A stretch of DNA of 64,000 nt from Pseudarthrobacter oxydans. Its GTDB lineage: Bacteria; Actinomycetota; Actinomycetes; Actinomycetales; Micrococcaceae. The position numbers and the translations under genes were made by a program. This document shows positions 9,136-17,838 of this stretch, one piece after another (the stretch's first letter is position 1; the number at the start of each line of letters is the position of its first letter). Location of the stretch: NCBI RefSeq assembly GCF_030812335.1, contig NZ_JAUSSN010000001.1, positions 496,001 to 560,000 of the forward strand, read 5' to 3'. The notes under the pieces were generated by a model that was given only the letters and a program-made list of their open reading frames with translations, was not told where the DNA came from and did not search any database.

Positions 9136-10212
9136 TTAGAGGAAGCGATCCAGCAGGCTTGCCTCGGCCATCCGGCTCAGGCCTTCACGGACCGTCCGGG
9201 CGCGCTGGTCGCCGATGCCGTCCACGGTCATGAGGTCATCGATCGTGGCCGCCATCAGGAACTGAAGGCCGCCGAAGTGGTCCACCAGTCGGTCCGCGAC
9301 GGCCTTCGGTACGGCCTTCAGCCCGGACAGCAGCCGGTAGCCGCGCGGCTGGACGACGGCGTCAAGGTTGGCCTCGCCGCCGGCGAAGCCGACGATCCCG
9401 GCGATCTTGCCCAGGTCGATCAGTTCGGTGGGACCCAGGCTCACGAGTGCCTTCACGGCCTTGTCGATGTCGTCGGCGGTCGCGTCGGGACCCGAGTAAT
9501 CGCGGATGATGACGTCGCTGCCGGGGCCGCGGCCCACGGTCAGTTCGTCCAGCTGGAGCGAGAGCAGCCGCCCGTCCTCGCCGAGTTCGAGCACGTACTG
9601 CGAGATTTCCTCGGAAATCCGGCGGACCATCTCCTGGCGCTGCAGGGTGACGGCGACATCGCGGACCGTCACCATGGCCTCGATTTCCAGGGCCGAGAGG
9701 GAACTGGTCACCTGGTCCAGACGCGAACGGTAGCGTTCCAGGGTTGCCAGTGCCTGGTTGGCGCGGGCCAGGACCTTCTCCGAGCCCTCCAGGACGTGCC
9801 GCAGCCCGTTCACGTAGAGGGCGATGATCTGCATGGACTGGCTGACCGAGATGACCGGAACGCCCGTCTGGATGGCGACGCGCTCCGCGGTCCGGTGCCG
9901 GGTGCCGGACTCCTGGGTCTCGATGCTGGAGTCGGGGACCAGCTGCACGGCCGCGCGCAGGATGTTGCTGGCGTCCTTGTCGCAGATGATGGCGCCGTCC
10001 ATTTTGGCCAGTTCCCGCAGCCGGGTGGGGGAGAAATCGATGCCGATGTCGAAGCCTCCGGAACAGATGGATTCGATGGTCCGGTCGATGCCCAGGACGA
10101 TCAGGGCGCCGGTCCGTCCGCGGAGGATGCGCTCCAAGCCGTCGCGGAGAGCGGTGCCCGGTGCCACCCGGCCCAGGGTCGCCTTGAGTGAATCTTCAGG
10201 GCTCCGAGCCAT
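9136..10212 (-). CDS. disA: DNA integrity scanning diadenylate cyclase DisA
   Basis: A 358-residue protein of standard DisA length. The N-terminal DAC domain carries Asp72-Gly73-Ala74 (MDGAIICDKD) and Arg105-His106-Arg107 (SGTRHRTAER), the two motifs that make cyclic di-AMP from two ATP. A long helical spine follows, then a C-terminal RuvA-like helix-hairpin-helix region (DDLMTVDGIGDQRARTVREGLSRM) that binds branched DNA. ATG 10212 gives the canonical start MARSPEDSLKATL, although the frame is open further upstream. In other actinobacteria disA lies beside radA; here radA is 18 kb away. Confidence 0.97.
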   Translation of the reverse strand: MARSPEDSLKATLGRVAPGTALRDGLERILRGRTGALIVLGIDRTIESICSGGFDIGIDFSPTRLRELAKMDGAIICDKDASNILRAAVQLVPDSSIETQESGTRHRTAERVAIQTGVPVISVSQSMQIIALYVNGLRHVLEGSEKVLARANQALATLERYRSRLDQVTSSLSALEIEAMVTVRDVAVTLQRQEMVRRISEEISQYVLELGEDGRLLSLQLDELTVGRGPGSDVIIRDYSGPDATADDIDKAVKALVSLGPTELIDLGKIAGIVGFAGGEANLDAVVQPRGYRLLSGLKAVPKAVADRLVDHFGGLQFLMAATIDDLMTVDGIGDQRARTVREGLSRMAEASLLDRFL

Positions 10213-10660
10213 AGACGTTCCCTTCAAAGGTGCAGGCCGCAGCCCGCAAGTGCGCCGGTTTCCAGTGATTGCCGGCAGGATCAAAAGTACTCGGTTCCCC
10301 GCTCTCCCCATAGTAGAGGTAAAGCGGGCCAACTTCCGCACGGACAAGCCCCAAAGTGGTCCATTGGGGCGTCCGCAGGGGCGCCTCCGGAACGGCACTT
10401 TGGGCGGACGCCCGGGCCCGTACTTTTCGAGCAGCCGCGCTCCGGCTTCGCGCCGCCATTCCTCCCGCTTCGCGGGGGCGGGGCGGGCTGCGATAAACTG
10501 GAAGCCTTGGGTGTTCCGTCGGCTACCCGGCGCCGCGCCCCAGCAATCCTCCACAGCAGTCCCGCACAGCCACGCAGAACAACACGCGATCCCACCGGGC
10601 CAGCCGGATTCCCGCCAACCCGGGAGCGCAACCATTCAACGCCGCAGCGAAAGTAGCACC
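10213..10660. other. Divergent disA/prfC intergenic region with pseudoknot-type inverted repeats
   Basis: This 448-bp stretch has no supported gene. It contains two interleaved inverted repeats: CCCCAAAGTG (349-358 of 10xxx) with CACTTTGGG (10396-10404), and GGGCGTCCGC (10367-10376) with GCGGACGCCC (10404-10413). The order A-B-A'-B' is that of a pseudoknot, or of two mutually exclusive hairpins. A smaller hairpin CCCGCTTCGCGGG lies at about 10470-10482. Promoters for both genes must lie here, but no clear -10/-35 pair could be assigned. Confidence 0.5.
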
Positions 10661-12274
10661 GTGTCCCAAGAAGTCCTTAGCCCCGCCCGAGTCCAGGAGA
10701 TTCACAAGCAGGCGGCCCGGCGTCGGACTTTCGCTGTCATTTCACACCCTGACGCCGGCAAGTCCACGCTGACCGAGGCGCTCGCCCTGCACGCGAAGGT
10801 GATCGGCACGGCCGGTGCCTCCAGCGGCAAGTCCAACCGCAAGGACACGGTTTCGGACTGGATGCAGATGGAAAAGGACCGCGGCATCTCGATCAGCTCC
10901 GCGGCCCTGCAGTTCGGCTACCGGGACACCGTGATCAACCTGCTGGACACCCCCGGCCACGCAGACTTCTCCGAGGACACCTACCGGGTGCTGGCCGCCG
11001 TCGACTGCGCCGTGATGCTTGTGGACGCCGCCAAGGGCCTGGAAACCCAGACGATGAAGCTCTTCGAGGTCTGCAAGCAGCGCAACCTGCCCATCATCAC
11101 CGTGATCAACAAGTGGGACCGGCCGGGCCTGGACGCACTGGCCCTCATGGACGAGATCACCGAACGCACCGGCCTGCAGCCGATGCCGCTGACCTGGGCC
11201 GTTGGCATCTCGGGTGACTTCCGCGGCGTCTGGGACCTGCGCAATGACCGCTTCGCGCAGTTCAAGCGCAACAACGCCGGCGCCAACATCGCCCTCACCG
11301 AATACTTCACCCCGGAGCAGGCCGCGGTAAGCCAGGGCGATGACTGGTCCAACGCCGTCGACGAGGCCGGGCTGGTCATCGAGTCCAACCTCGAGTTCGA
11401 CGTCGACGCCTTCCACGCCGGCAAGGCCACCCCGATCCTCTTCAGCTCCGCCGCATTGAACTTCGGCGTAAAGGAAATCCTCGACGCGCTTGTGGATTTC
11501 GCCCCGCCAGCTGCCCCGCGGCCCGACGTCGAAGGCGCCTCGCGGCCCGTCGATGCGCCCTTCTCAGGCTTCGTTTTCAAGGTCCAGGCCGGCATGAACA
11601 AGGCCCACCGCGACCACGTCGCCTTTATCCGGGTCTGTTCCGGCAAATTCGAACGCGGCATGGTGGTCACCCAGGGCCGGACCGGCAAGTCCTTCGCCAC
11701 CAAGTACGCCCAGCAGGTCTTCGGACGGGAACGCGAGGTCATCGACGAGGCCTTCCCCGGGGACGTTGTGGGACTCGTCAACGCCTCCTCGCTGCGGGTG
11801 GGCGACAGCCTGTTCCTGGAGGAGCCGGTGGAGTTCCCGGCCATTCCGCTGTTCGCGCCGGAGCATTTCCAGGTGGCACGCTCCAAGGACCCCAGCCGTT
11901 TCAAGCAGTTCCGCCGCGGCATCGAGCAGCTCGAGCACGAGGGCGTCATCCAGGTGCTCCGCTCGGACGTCCGCGGCGACCAGGCCCCGGTTCTGGCCGC
12001 CGTCGGGCCCATGCAGTTCGAAGTGGTGGAGGACCGTATGGCCCACGACTTCAGCGCGCCGATGCGCCTGGAGCGCCTGCAGTACTCCATCGCCAGGATC
12101 TCGACGGCGGACGCCATGCCGGCGCTGGCCAACGTGCCCGGCGCCGAGGTGCTGCTGCGCTCCGACGGCGAGTACCTCGCGCTGTTCAATGATGTGTGGG
12201 CCCTGCGCCGGATCGAGAAGAACCACCCCGACCTGACGCTGCTGCCGATAGGCACCCACAACCCCGCCAAGTAG
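10661..12274 (+). CDS. prfC: Peptide chain release factor 3
   Basis: A 537-residue translational GTPase that recycles RF1/RF2 from the ribosome. The G1 loop is HPDAGKST (residues 29-36), followed by the RF3-typical insert KDTVSDWMQMEKDRGISI, then DTPGHADFSED (G3) and INKWDRPG (G4). The remaining domains end in the RF3-type C-terminus GTHNPAK. Length equals the family norm. The frame is open far upstream, but GTG 10661 (MSQEVLSPARVQEIHKQ) matches the conserved start. It is transcribed away from disA. Confidence 0.97.
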   Translation: MSQEVLSPARVQEIHKQAARRRTFAVISHPDAGKSTLTEALALHAKVIGTAGASSGKSNRKDTVSDWMQMEKDRGISISSAALQFGYRDTVINLLDTPGHADFSEDTYRVLAAVDCAVMLVDAAKGLETQTMKLFEVCKQRNLPIITVINKWDRPGLDALALMDEITERTGLQPMPLTWAVGISGDFRGVWDLRNDRFAQFKRNNAGANIALTEYFTPEQAAVSQGDDWSNAVDEAGLVIESNLEFDVDAFHAGKATPILFSSAALNFGVKEILDALVDFAPPAAPRPDVEGASRPVDAPFSGFVFKVQAGMNKAHRDHVAFIRVCSGKFERGMVVTQGRTGKSFATKYAQQVFGREREVIDEAFPGDVVGLVNASSLRVGDSLFLEEPVEFPAIPLFAPEHFQVARSKDPSRFKQFRRGIEQLEHEGVIQVLRSDVRGDQAPVLAAVGPMQFEVVEDRMAHDFSAPMRLERLQYSIARISTADAMPALANVPGAEVLLRSDGEYLALFNDVWALRRIEKNHPDLTLLPIGTHNPAK

Positions 12275-12455
12275 CAGCCGGGGCCGCCTGAGGGCGGACA
12301 AAATGGGCAGCCCGCAGGTCTTTCCGAAACAGGAAACCGCGGTATCATAAGTAACCTTGCTAATTATGCGGGCGCCGGATTTTCACGAATGCCGGTTTTG
12401 GACTGATCCGCCCGGCGCCACCGGCGGACCCCGCTATAAGGGACACGAACACCAC

Positions 12456-13877
12456 TTGACTGAGCTCATTTCACAACCGGCCCGTGCCACGCCGGCCACC
12501 CCGAAGCAGCGCATGGAATCCGGGTACCTGCTGAGCGGCCGGTACCGGATTGAAGACCTTATCGGCCGCGGCAGCCAGTCCACCGTGTTCCGGGCCTACG
12601 ACGAACTCCTGCAGCGCGAGGTGGCCGTCAAGCTCTTCCGCAACGACGCGGACGGTCTGGAGCAGACCCGCCGTCAGGGCGAGGAAATCCGCATCCTGGC
12701 CGGAATGAGCCACCACGCCCTCGTTACGCTCTTCGACGCCGGCGCCGACCTAAGCGACCCGAACGACCGGCTCACCTACCTGGTGATGGAGCTGGTGCGC
12801 GGGCAGGACCTGCGCTACCGTGGCGCCCAGGGCCCGCTCTCGGCGGTGCACATGGCCCACATCGGCTACGACCTCGCGGACGGGCTTTCCTACATCCACC
12901 ACCACGGCATCGTGCACCGGGACGTCAAGCCCGCGAACATCCTGCTGGTTAACTACAGCAACGAGGACCGGCGCCCGCGGGCCAAGCTCACCGATTTCGG
13001 CGTCGCCGTCTTCACCCGCAGCGGCCCAATCTCGGACGAAGGCGGGACCTCCGGGACACCGGCCTACCTCAGCCCCGAACAGGCGGCCGGCGAACCGGTC
13101 GGCCCGCTCAGCGACGTGTATTCGCTCGGCCTGGTGTTGCTCGAGGGGCTGACCGGAAAAATGGTGTACCCCGGCGCTCCCATCCAGTCCGCCGTCGCGC
13201 GGCTGCTCAACGACCCGAAGATCCCCGAGGAGCTCGCCCCCATGTGGGTAGCGCTGCTGTCCTCCATGCTGGCCCGCGACCCGGCGCAGCGCCCGCACGC
13301 CCGGGAAGTGTCGCTGGCCCTGCGCCAGGAAGTCATCAACAGCGCCGCGCGCCACCGTATGGACCCGGCGCCGGTGCCCTCGGACGAGGAAGGCCGGATG
13401 CGCGCGGTCGAGCGCTACCGGATCCTGGACACCCCGGCGGACGGCGCCTTCGACCGGATCGCGGGCCTCGCGGCCCGGATGTTTTCGGTCCCCATGGCGA
13501 TCGTCAGCGTGGTGGACCATGACCGGATCTGGTTCAAGGCCCACCACGGAACCGAGGTCACCCAGATCAGCCGCGACCCGGGGCTGTGCGCCTCCGCGAT
13601 CCTGCAGGATGACACCTGGGTCATCAAGGACGCCGCCAGGGATCCCCGCACGCTCGCCAACCCGCTGGTGGCCGGCGACTTCGGCCTGCAGTTTTACGCC
13701 GGGGTTCCGCTGCGCACCCCGGACGGCTACAACCTGGGCACCTTCTGCATCCTGGACCGGGAACCGCGGGAGTTCAGCGCAGAGGACACCCGGGCGCTAC
13801 AGGACCTGGCCGCGATCGTGATGAACGACCTTGAGCTGCGGCTGCAGAGCCGGGAAGCGCTCACCCGCCAGGCGTAG
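12456..13877 (+). CDS. Serine/threonine protein kinase fused to a GAF sensor domain
   Basis: A 473-residue soluble protein. Residues about 25-290 form a Hanks-type kinase: GRGSQSTVF loop, VAVKLF lysine, HRDVKPANILL with catalytic Asp156, TDFGVAV for Mg binding, and GTPAYLSPEQAAG as activation segment and P+1 loop. Residues about 325-465 form a GAF domain (RYRILDTPADGAFDRI ... MAIVSVVDHDRIWFKA ... YAGVPLRTPDGYNLGTFCILD). There is no membrane helix and no PASTA repeat, unlike PknB. GAF domains of this type sense small molecules or redox state, so this is probably a cytoplasmic signal-responsive kinase (inference). TTG 12456 is preferred; ATG 12510 is an alternative. A broken relative of its kinase domain lies at 52816-53594. 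Confidence 0.88.
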   Translation: MTELISQPARATPATPKQRMESGYLLSGRYRIEDLIGRGSQSTVFRAYDELLQREVAVKLFRNDADGLEQTRRQGEEIRILAGMSHHALVTLFDAGADLSDPNDRLTYLVMELVRGQDLRYRGAQGPLSAVHMAHIGYDLADGLSYIHHHGIVHRDVKPANILLVNYSNEDRRPRAKLTDFGVAVFTRSGPISDEGGTSGTPAYLSPEQAAGEPVGPLSDVYSLGLVLLEGLTGKMVYPGAPIQSAVARLLNDPKIPEELAPMWVALLSSMLARDPAQRPHAREVSLALRQEVINSAARHRMDPAPVPSDEEGRMRAVERYRILDTPADGAFDRIAGLAARMFSVPMAIVSVVDHDRIWFKAHHGTEVTQISRDPGLCASAILQDDTWVIKDAARDPRTLANPLVAGDFGLQFYAGVPLRTPDGYNLGTFCILDREPREFSAEDTRALQDLAAIVMNDLELRLQSREALTRQA

Positions 13878-13908
13878 CCGACGGCCGGGCGCCGGCTGCC
13901 GCCGGGTG

Positions 13909-14036
13909 TAACGCCGGCAATGTCTGACGCCTGCGCTGTCTAACGCCTGCTGGGTGTAACGACGGCTCTGCTTAACGCCTGCTGGGTGTAACGACGGCTC
14001 TGCTTAACGCCTGCTCTGCTTAACGCCGGCCGGCGT
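13909..14036. repeat. Tandem array of eight 16-bp units
   Basis: From 13909 the sequence is strictly periodic at 16 bp, for example TAACGCCTGCTGGGTG then TAACGACGGCTCTGCT. Units 3-4 (13941-13972) are repeated exactly as units 5-6 (13973-14004), a perfect 32-bp duplication. Nearly every unit begins TAACG. The last unit overlaps the stop and final codons of the PucR gene on the other strand. It lies between two convergent gene ends. Confidence 0.9.
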
Positions 14037-15231
14037 GGAGCGCCAATTCCAGTTCGAACCGTGCCTTCGGATCCTCCAGCGTGTCCCCGAACAGCTCGCG
14101 CAGCTGTGCCGCCCGGTAACCCACGGTCTGCGGATGGATGCCCAGCTCTGCCGCGACCGGGCCACGCTGGCCCCAGTGCCGCAGCCAGGACAGCAGCGTC
14201 TCCGCCAGCCGCTCGCGCTGGGCCGGGCGCAGCCCCTCCAGTGGCGCCAGGCGGCGGTTGGCGAGCTCCGCGATCGCAGAGGGCTCGGCCCCGAGAATCA
14301 CCTCGGCCAGATGCTCGTCGGCCCAGATCGGCGGGTCATCAGGGCCGTCCCGCGGCGGCAGCACGGAAGCTGCCAGCACCGCCAGACGCAGCGAATCCGG
14401 GACCTTTTCCCAGCCTCCGGCCGGCCCGACGGCCGCCCCGCGGCCGCGCAGCGCCTTTTCCAGGTCCGCCCGCGCGGCCCGGGACTGCCGTGCCGGAACC
14501 AGGGCGACGGCGTCGGTCTCGCGTTCGATGATCAGCGTTCCGGCCCCCAGCCGGATCCGCAGCCCGGCAGACCGGTTCACCGGCAGGGTCACCACCACCA
14601 TCCGCTGCGGCAGCGACCAGTCCGCCATGGCGGCCGTCTGGCGCAGGGCCGCCTCATCGGCCTGGCCCAGCAGGAGCAGATCGAGCAGTTCGGTGCGCCG
14701 GCGGTCCACCGCGCCGGCCCGTTCGGATTGTTCGAAGGCGTACGCCTCGGCGCTGACCGCGGACAGCTCGTCGATGTAGGCCAGGATCGATTCGCCCAGA
14801 TCCACCACAACGGTCTGGCCAAGGTGATGTTCCACGGACACCCGGGACATCTCGCGGAAAGTCACGCGGGCCCCCGTCCGGTACGCGCTCAGCAGCGCAT
14901 CCATGCTCCGGCCCTGGCGGAATTCGCCGCTCCCCAGCCCGGCCACGAGTTGCCTGCTTTCCTCCGAGAGGGCGGGCAGCCGGGTGCCCGGGAGCTGCAG
15001 GAAGCGCTCCAGCGCCGCTGCCACGCCGCGGCGCAGCCCCCGCCCGAAGCGGCCTTCGATCGGCCGGGCGTAGGCCGGCACGAGCTGCGGCACGGCGTCG
15101 ATGATGGCCTCGACAATGCCCGGCATCATCGGCCGGAGCACGTCGCTGACCTCTCGCGGCAGGGCGAGCCACGGAGGGTCGTAGGCGGGGGAGGCGGGGG
15201 AGGCCGGCGCCGCCGTCGGGGAAGCGTTCAT
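14020..15231 (-). CDS. PucR/CdaR-type helix-turn-helix transcriptional regulator
   Basis: A 403-residue regulator. The N-terminal helical region (about residues 20-180) is the RsbT co-antagonist-like sensor seen in this family. A degenerate GGDEF-like middle domain follows, and the C-terminal PucR helix-turn-helix reads AETLLSWLRHWGQRGPVAAELGIHPQTVGYRAAQLRELFG. It is divergent, with a 97-bp gap, from a ferredoxin-reductase/desaturase pair, and probably regulates it (inference from position). Arthrobacter-type genomes commonly place such a regulator there. Its last codons lie in the 16-bp tandem array. Confidence 0.88.
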   Translation of the reverse strand: MNASPTAAPASPASPAYDPPWLALPREVSDVLRPMMPGIVEAIIDAVPQLVPAYARPIEGRFGRGLRRGVAAALERFLQLPGTRLPALSEESRQLVAGLGSGEFRQGRSMDALLSAYRTGARVTFREMSRVSVEHHLGQTVVVDLGESILAYIDELSAVSAEAYAFEQSERAGAVDRRRTELLDLLLLGQADEAALRQTAAMADWSLPQRMVVVTLPVNRSAGLRIRLGAGTLIIERETDAVALVPARQSRAARADLEKALRGRGAAVGPAGGWEKVPDSLRLAVLAASVLPPRDGPDDPPIWADEHLAEVILGAEPSAIAELANRRLAPLEGLRPAQRERLAETLLSWLRHWGQRGPVAAELGIHPQTVGYRAAQLRELFGDTLEDPKARFELELALHAGRR

Positions 15232-15328
15232 AAGGCTGTTCCAAAGTTGTTGCGGGGAGATAGTTTCTTTACGTCGATCGTATGCCTTGGGTGAAGAACT
15301 ATGACCCTATCTGACATAAGATTGATGA

Positions 15329-16402
15329 ATGATCCGGCTCCGTAAGCTGGCGCGCGCCGCATCTCTACTGACCACCCCATTAGCTCCAGAAGACATTCTG
15401 GCGCTGTTCAATCCTGTGTTTTCCGCCCGCCAATTGCGCGGCGTGGTAACGAGGGTGGTTCCAGAAACGGCCGATTCCGCCACCATTTTCTTCCGTCCCG
15501 GCCGCGGCTGGCAAGCACACCTTGCCGGCCAGTGGGCCCGTATAGGCGTCGAGCTCGACGGTGTCCGCCACTGGCGGTCCTACTCGCTCAGCGCCCCCGC
15601 CGGGCAGGACCCGGCCATCACTGTCAGTGATATGGGGGCCGTCTCCGGGACGCTCGTGCGCAACACCAGACCGGGCGACGTGCTCTTCCTGGCGCCGCCG
15701 CAGGGCGACTTCGTCCTTCCGGAGCATCCGCGCCCGCTGCTGATGCTCACCGCCGGGAGCGGCATCACCCCGGTCATGTCGATGATCCGCACGCTCGTCC
15801 CGCACCGTCCGGACTCCGACGTCGTCCTCATCCACACCGCCCGGACCCCAGAGGACGCCATCTTCCGCGAGGAACTGGCCGAACTCGCGGACCAGTTTCC
15901 CAACTTCCGCGTCATCCACTGGTTCACCGGGGAACGCGGGCGGATTGACTTCAGCTCCGTTGCCGGACTGGAAGAGCTGTGCCCGGACTGGCGCCAGCGC
16001 GCCGCGTACGCCTGCGGCCCGGAAGGTTTCCTGGACGACGCCGAGGCCCTGTGGGAGACGGAGACCGCAACCGCGGAACCCGCCTCGGAGGCCACCCTCA
16101 CGATCGAACGCTTCAGCACCAAGCTGGCCGGCGGTGCAGGGCACGACGGCGGTCTGGTCACCTTCGAGTCCTCGGACCGCGAAGTCGAAGCCGACGGCGA
16201 CACCCCGCTGCTCGACGTCGGCGAGGACGCCGGTATCCTAATGCCCAGCGGCTGCCGCATGGGCATCTGCCACAGCTGTCTTATCCCCCTCCGGGCCGGC
16301 CAGGTTCGTGACCTGCGCACGGACGAAGTCCATGGCGAGCCCGGCCAACTAATCCAGACGTGTGTTTCGGCAGCCGCCGGACCCGTTAACCTCGACCTCT
16401 GA
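15329..16402 (+). CDS. Ferredoxin reductase with fused 2Fe-2S ferredoxin, desaturase electron donor
   Basis: A 357-residue electron-transfer protein. An FAD-binding barrel carries RSYSLSAP, and the NAD(P)-binding domain carries TAGSGITPVMSM. The C-terminal plant-type ferredoxin holds the cluster cysteines Cys309, Cys314 and Cys317 (SGCRMGICHSCLI) and Cys345 (IQTCV). The layout matches the oxidoreductase that serves DesA3 in mycobacteria (Rv3230c type). The desaturase gene starts 11 bp downstream, so the two are an operon in which this protein passes electrons from NAD(P)H to the di-iron desaturase at the membrane. Confidence 0.92.
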   Translation: MIRLRKLARAASLLTTPLAPEDILALFNPVFSARQLRGVVTRVVPETADSATIFFRPGRGWQAHLAGQWARIGVELDGVRHWRSYSLSAPAGQDPAITVSDMGAVSGTLVRNTRPGDVLFLAPPQGDFVLPEHPRPLLMLTAGSGITPVMSMIRTLVPHRPDSDVVLIHTARTPEDAIFREELAELADQFPNFRVIHWFTGERGRIDFSSVAGLEELCPDWRQRAAYACGPEGFLDDAEALWETETATAEPASEATLTIERFSTKLAGGAGHDGGLVTFESSDREVEADGDTPLLDVGEDAGILMPSGCRMGICHSCLIPLRAGQVRDLRTDEVHGEPGQLIQTCVSAAAGPVNLDL

Positions 16403-16413
16403 GGAGTACCAGC

Positions 16414-17601
16414 ATGACGATTGTTTCCGACAAGCCTGACCTTTCCGAGGACGCTCCCCAGCCCAAGGCGCCCGCAGCCGTGAAGACGCGGCCCGGCGCC
16501 CTGGCTGAGACGGGCAGCCCGACACTTCGGCCCCCGGCCGCCGCGCATCTCTCCGACGAGCAGATCGCCGAGCTGGGCCGTGAGCTCGACGCCATCAAGG
16601 ACGACATCCTCGCCAAGCGCGGGGCGTCCGACGCCGCCTACATCCGCCGCATGATCAAGATCCAGCGCGGACTGGAGATTTCCGGCCGCGCCACGCTGCT
16701 GGTCAGCAAGCACAAGGCGGCCTGGGTCGCCGGGACCACCCTGCTCAGCTTCGCCAAGATCCTGGAAAACATGGAGCTCGGGCACAACATCCTGCACGGC
16801 CAGTGGGACTGGATGCGGGACCCGGACATCCACTCCACCACCTGGGAATGGGACTTCGTCACCCCGGCACGGGCCTGGCAGCATACCCACAACGATCTGC
16901 ACCACCGCTGGACCAACGTCATCGGCAAGGACAACGACGTCGGATACAACCTGCTGCGGATGGACGCGGACCAGGAGTGGAAGCCGTTCAACCTGGGCAA
17001 CCCGCTCTACAACGCCCTGCTGGCACCGGTCTTCGAGTGGGGCATCGCGATCTATGACCTCGAGCTCAACGACTACAAAGAGGGCAAGAAGTCCAAGGAA
17101 GCCCTCACCAAGGACCTCAAGGCCCTTGGCCGCAAGGCGCTCACGCAGTTCACCAAGGACTACGCTGCCACTCCCGCCGTCGCCATGCTGACCGGCTCCG
17201 GCAAGCAGGCGCTCTACGGCACCCTGACCGCGAACGCCGTCCGCAACGTCTGGGCGCACGCGGTGATCTTCTGCGGCCACTTCCCCGACGGCACGGACAC
17301 CTTCACCGAGGAAATGGTCGAAGGGGAGACCCGCGGGGACTGGTACGTGCGGCAGATGATCGGCTCCGCCAACATCTCCGGTTCCAAGTTCATGCACCTG
17401 ATGACCGGCAACCTTTCGCACCAGATCGAGCACCACCTCTTCCCGGACATCCCGTCCAACCGCTACGCCGAGGTGGCGCCGAAGGTGCAGGAAATCTGCC
17501 GGCGCTACGGACTGCCGTACACCACGGGCCCGATCTGGAAGCAGGTCGGCTCCACCTGGGCCAAGGTCTTCAAGCTGGCACTGCCGCCCAAAAAGGCCTA
17601 A
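16414..17601 (+). CDS. Membrane fatty acyl desaturase (DesA3-like)
   Basis: A 395-residue di-iron desaturase. The three histidine boxes are HNILH (from residue 124), HTHNDLHH (from 157) and HQIEHH (from 336), all with family spacing. The second reads HxxHH within HNDLHHRW. Membrane helices lie near VAGTTLLSFAKIL and around residues 200-290. These enzymes insert a cis double bond into acyl chains (usually delta-9 of stearoyl groups) using O2 and electrons from the reductase encoded just upstream, and so adjust membrane fluidity. AGGAG precedes the ATG. A strong terminator follows, which closes the operon. Confidence 0.92.
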   Translation: MTIVSDKPDLSEDAPQPKAPAAVKTRPGALAETGSPTLRPPAAAHLSDEQIAELGRELDAIKDDILAKRGASDAAYIRRMIKIQRGLEISGRATLLVSKHKAAWVAGTTLLSFAKILENMELGHNILHGQWDWMRDPDIHSTTWEWDFVTPARAWQHTHNDLHHRWTNVIGKDNDVGYNLLRMDADQEWKPFNLGNPLYNALLAPVFEWGIAIYDLELNDYKEGKKSKEALTKDLKALGRKALTQFTKDYAATPAVAMLTGSGKQALYGTLTANAVRNVWAHAVIFCGHFPDGTDTFTEEMVEGETRGDWYVRQMIGSANISGSKFMHLMTGNLSHQIEHHLFPDIPSNRYAEVAPKVQEICRRYGLPYTTGPIWKQVGSTWAKVFKLALPPKKA

Positions 17602-17634
17602 GCGCCGGGGCTCAATGGCTTGAATGATTGACGG

Positions 17635-17670
17635 AAGGGGCGTCTGCCATCGCGGCAGGCGCCCCTTTTG
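17635..17670 (+). terminator. Rho-independent terminator after the desaturase gene
   Basis: AAGGGGCGTCTGCC pairs with GGCAGGCGCCCCTT round a short loop and is followed by TTTT, 34 bp after the desaturase stop. Confidence 0.9.
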
Positions 17671-17838
17671 CATGCCCGGGCGGGAACGCGGCCGGTGACC
17701 CCAACGCTCCCGCCCAGTTACCTGCCCTGCGACGCCCCCTCGGCCGTGGAAAACCGCGGAAATCCGCGCTGCTGAGTTCCGGCGTGCTGAAGTAACCGGG
17801 CGGGAACGTCACGATGGCGGTCGCTCAGGGTTTCCTGG

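Noticed and set aside
9824-10660. Long N-terminal extension of RF3
   Set aside because: The extension is antisense to disA and low in complexity; GTG 10661 gives the canonical RF3 start and length.
13909-14036. CRISPR array
   Set aside because: Units are 16 bp and contiguous without spacers, and no cas gene is near.
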